Assembly (NCBI GenBank): GCA_020631135.1
Contig: JAHDHU010000008.1
Span: 1-63,110 of the forward strand
Direction of reading: 5' to 3'
Length of the DNA: 63,110 bases
Source: Saprospiraceae bacterium
Lineage (GTDB): Bacteria; Bacteroidota; Bacteroidia; Chitinophagales; Saprospiraceae
The position numbers and the translations under genes are program-made. Every line of letters begins with the position of its first letter. The stretch's first letter is position 1. The notes below the pieces were generated by a model, which searched no databases, was not told where the DNA came from, and was given only the letters and a program-made list of their open reading frames with translations. This document shows, piece after piece, positions 63,056-63,110 of the stretch.

Positions 63056-63110
63056 CTCTAACCTCTAACCTCTAACCTCTAACCTCTAACCTCTAACCTC
63101 TAACCTCTAA
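63056..63110. repeat. Heptanucleotide tandem array (CTCTAAC)n
   Basis: Seven complete CTCTAAC units plus six bases, all identical, continuing beyond the window end. It begins 27 bases upstream of the LRR gene's likely start, in the region where its promoter should be. A 7-base unit in front of a surface-protein gene could change promoter spacing by slippage. Confidence 0.9.

Noticed and set aside
63056-63110. Heptamer array as a telomere or CRISPR
   Set aside because: No spacers, so not CRISPR; telomere-like repeats are not expected in a bacterial chromosome and the window edge is arbitrary.

Overview
The window is chromosomal DNA of a Bacteroidota bacterium, most likely from the Saprospirales/Saprospiraceae side of the phylum. 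The base composition is visibly AT-rich. Promoters, where I can read them, follow the Bacteroidota TTTG-N19-21-TAnnTTTG pattern. Many secreted proteins end in type IX secretion (T9SS) sorting domains, and a PorZ-like T9SS component and a bacillithiol synthase (BshA) are present. Most genes have clear homologous families; the novelty lies in one toxin islet, several regulatory sites, an iterated palindrome and apparent non-canonical start codons.

Layout. 1-6.9 kb (minus strand): a cell-envelope operon mreB-mreC-mreD-mrdA(PBP2)-folA-DUF2851-lpxK, with a readable promoter in front of mreB. 6.9-20.3 kb: housekeeping and envelope genes (M16 peptidase homologue, dnaN, nadD, porZ, bshA, a MerR/B12-type regulator, YceI lipoprotein, cysS, M28 peptidase lipoprotein, a thioredoxin-fold T9SS cargo). 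20.3-30.8 kb: an accessory block bounded by two near-identical intrinsic terminators. It holds a large T9SS type-B repeat protein, a 46-codon remnant of a CHC2-zinc-finger primase, an XRE regulator with a promoter full of palindromic operators, an exported EndoU-nuclease toxin followed by a probable immunity gene, and a giant T9SS adhesin. 31-35.4 kb: a TPR-BlaI-M56/TonB sensor operon with twin operators, and a GT39-type glycosyltransferase. 35.4-40.3 kb: S46 dipeptidyl-peptidase, YwaF-like membrane protein, FKBP lipoprotein, secreted endonuclease I. 40.4-45.1 kb: a photolyase/cryptochrome cluster (photolyase, frameshifted flavin reductase, SDR without catalytic Tyr, TIGR03643, DUF2256, PhrB-like protein without the Fe-S cysteines). 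45.1-47.7 kb: tRNA(CAU), then an ECF sigma / anti-sigma / lipoprotein operon. 47.9-56.1 kb: FG-GAP/ASPIC T9SS protein, recX, a DUF3524 (queuosine-tRNA mannosyltransferase-like) gene, methyltransferase, GT4, lgt, small envelope proteins. 56.2-61.5 kb: rimP-nusA-infB operon with an apparent attenuator in its leader, and a TIGR02757 gene. 61.5-63.1 kb: a leucine-rich T9SS protein and a heptanucleotide repeat that runs off the window.

The most unusual signals are: (i) a 14-16 bp perfect palindrome (core GCATTCGCGAATGC) found four times, always inside genes and always in the phase that encodes Ala-Phe-Ala-Asn-Ala; (ii) at least two genes (PBP2 and the LRR protein) whose membrane or signal segment can only be included if translation starts at AUU; (iii) the Sec-signal EndoU toxin/immunity pair beside a mobile-element scar; (iv) exact twin operators in front of the BlaI operon; and (v) a leader terminator before rimP-nusA-infB. 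All family assignments were made by reading the sequence; no database search was run.
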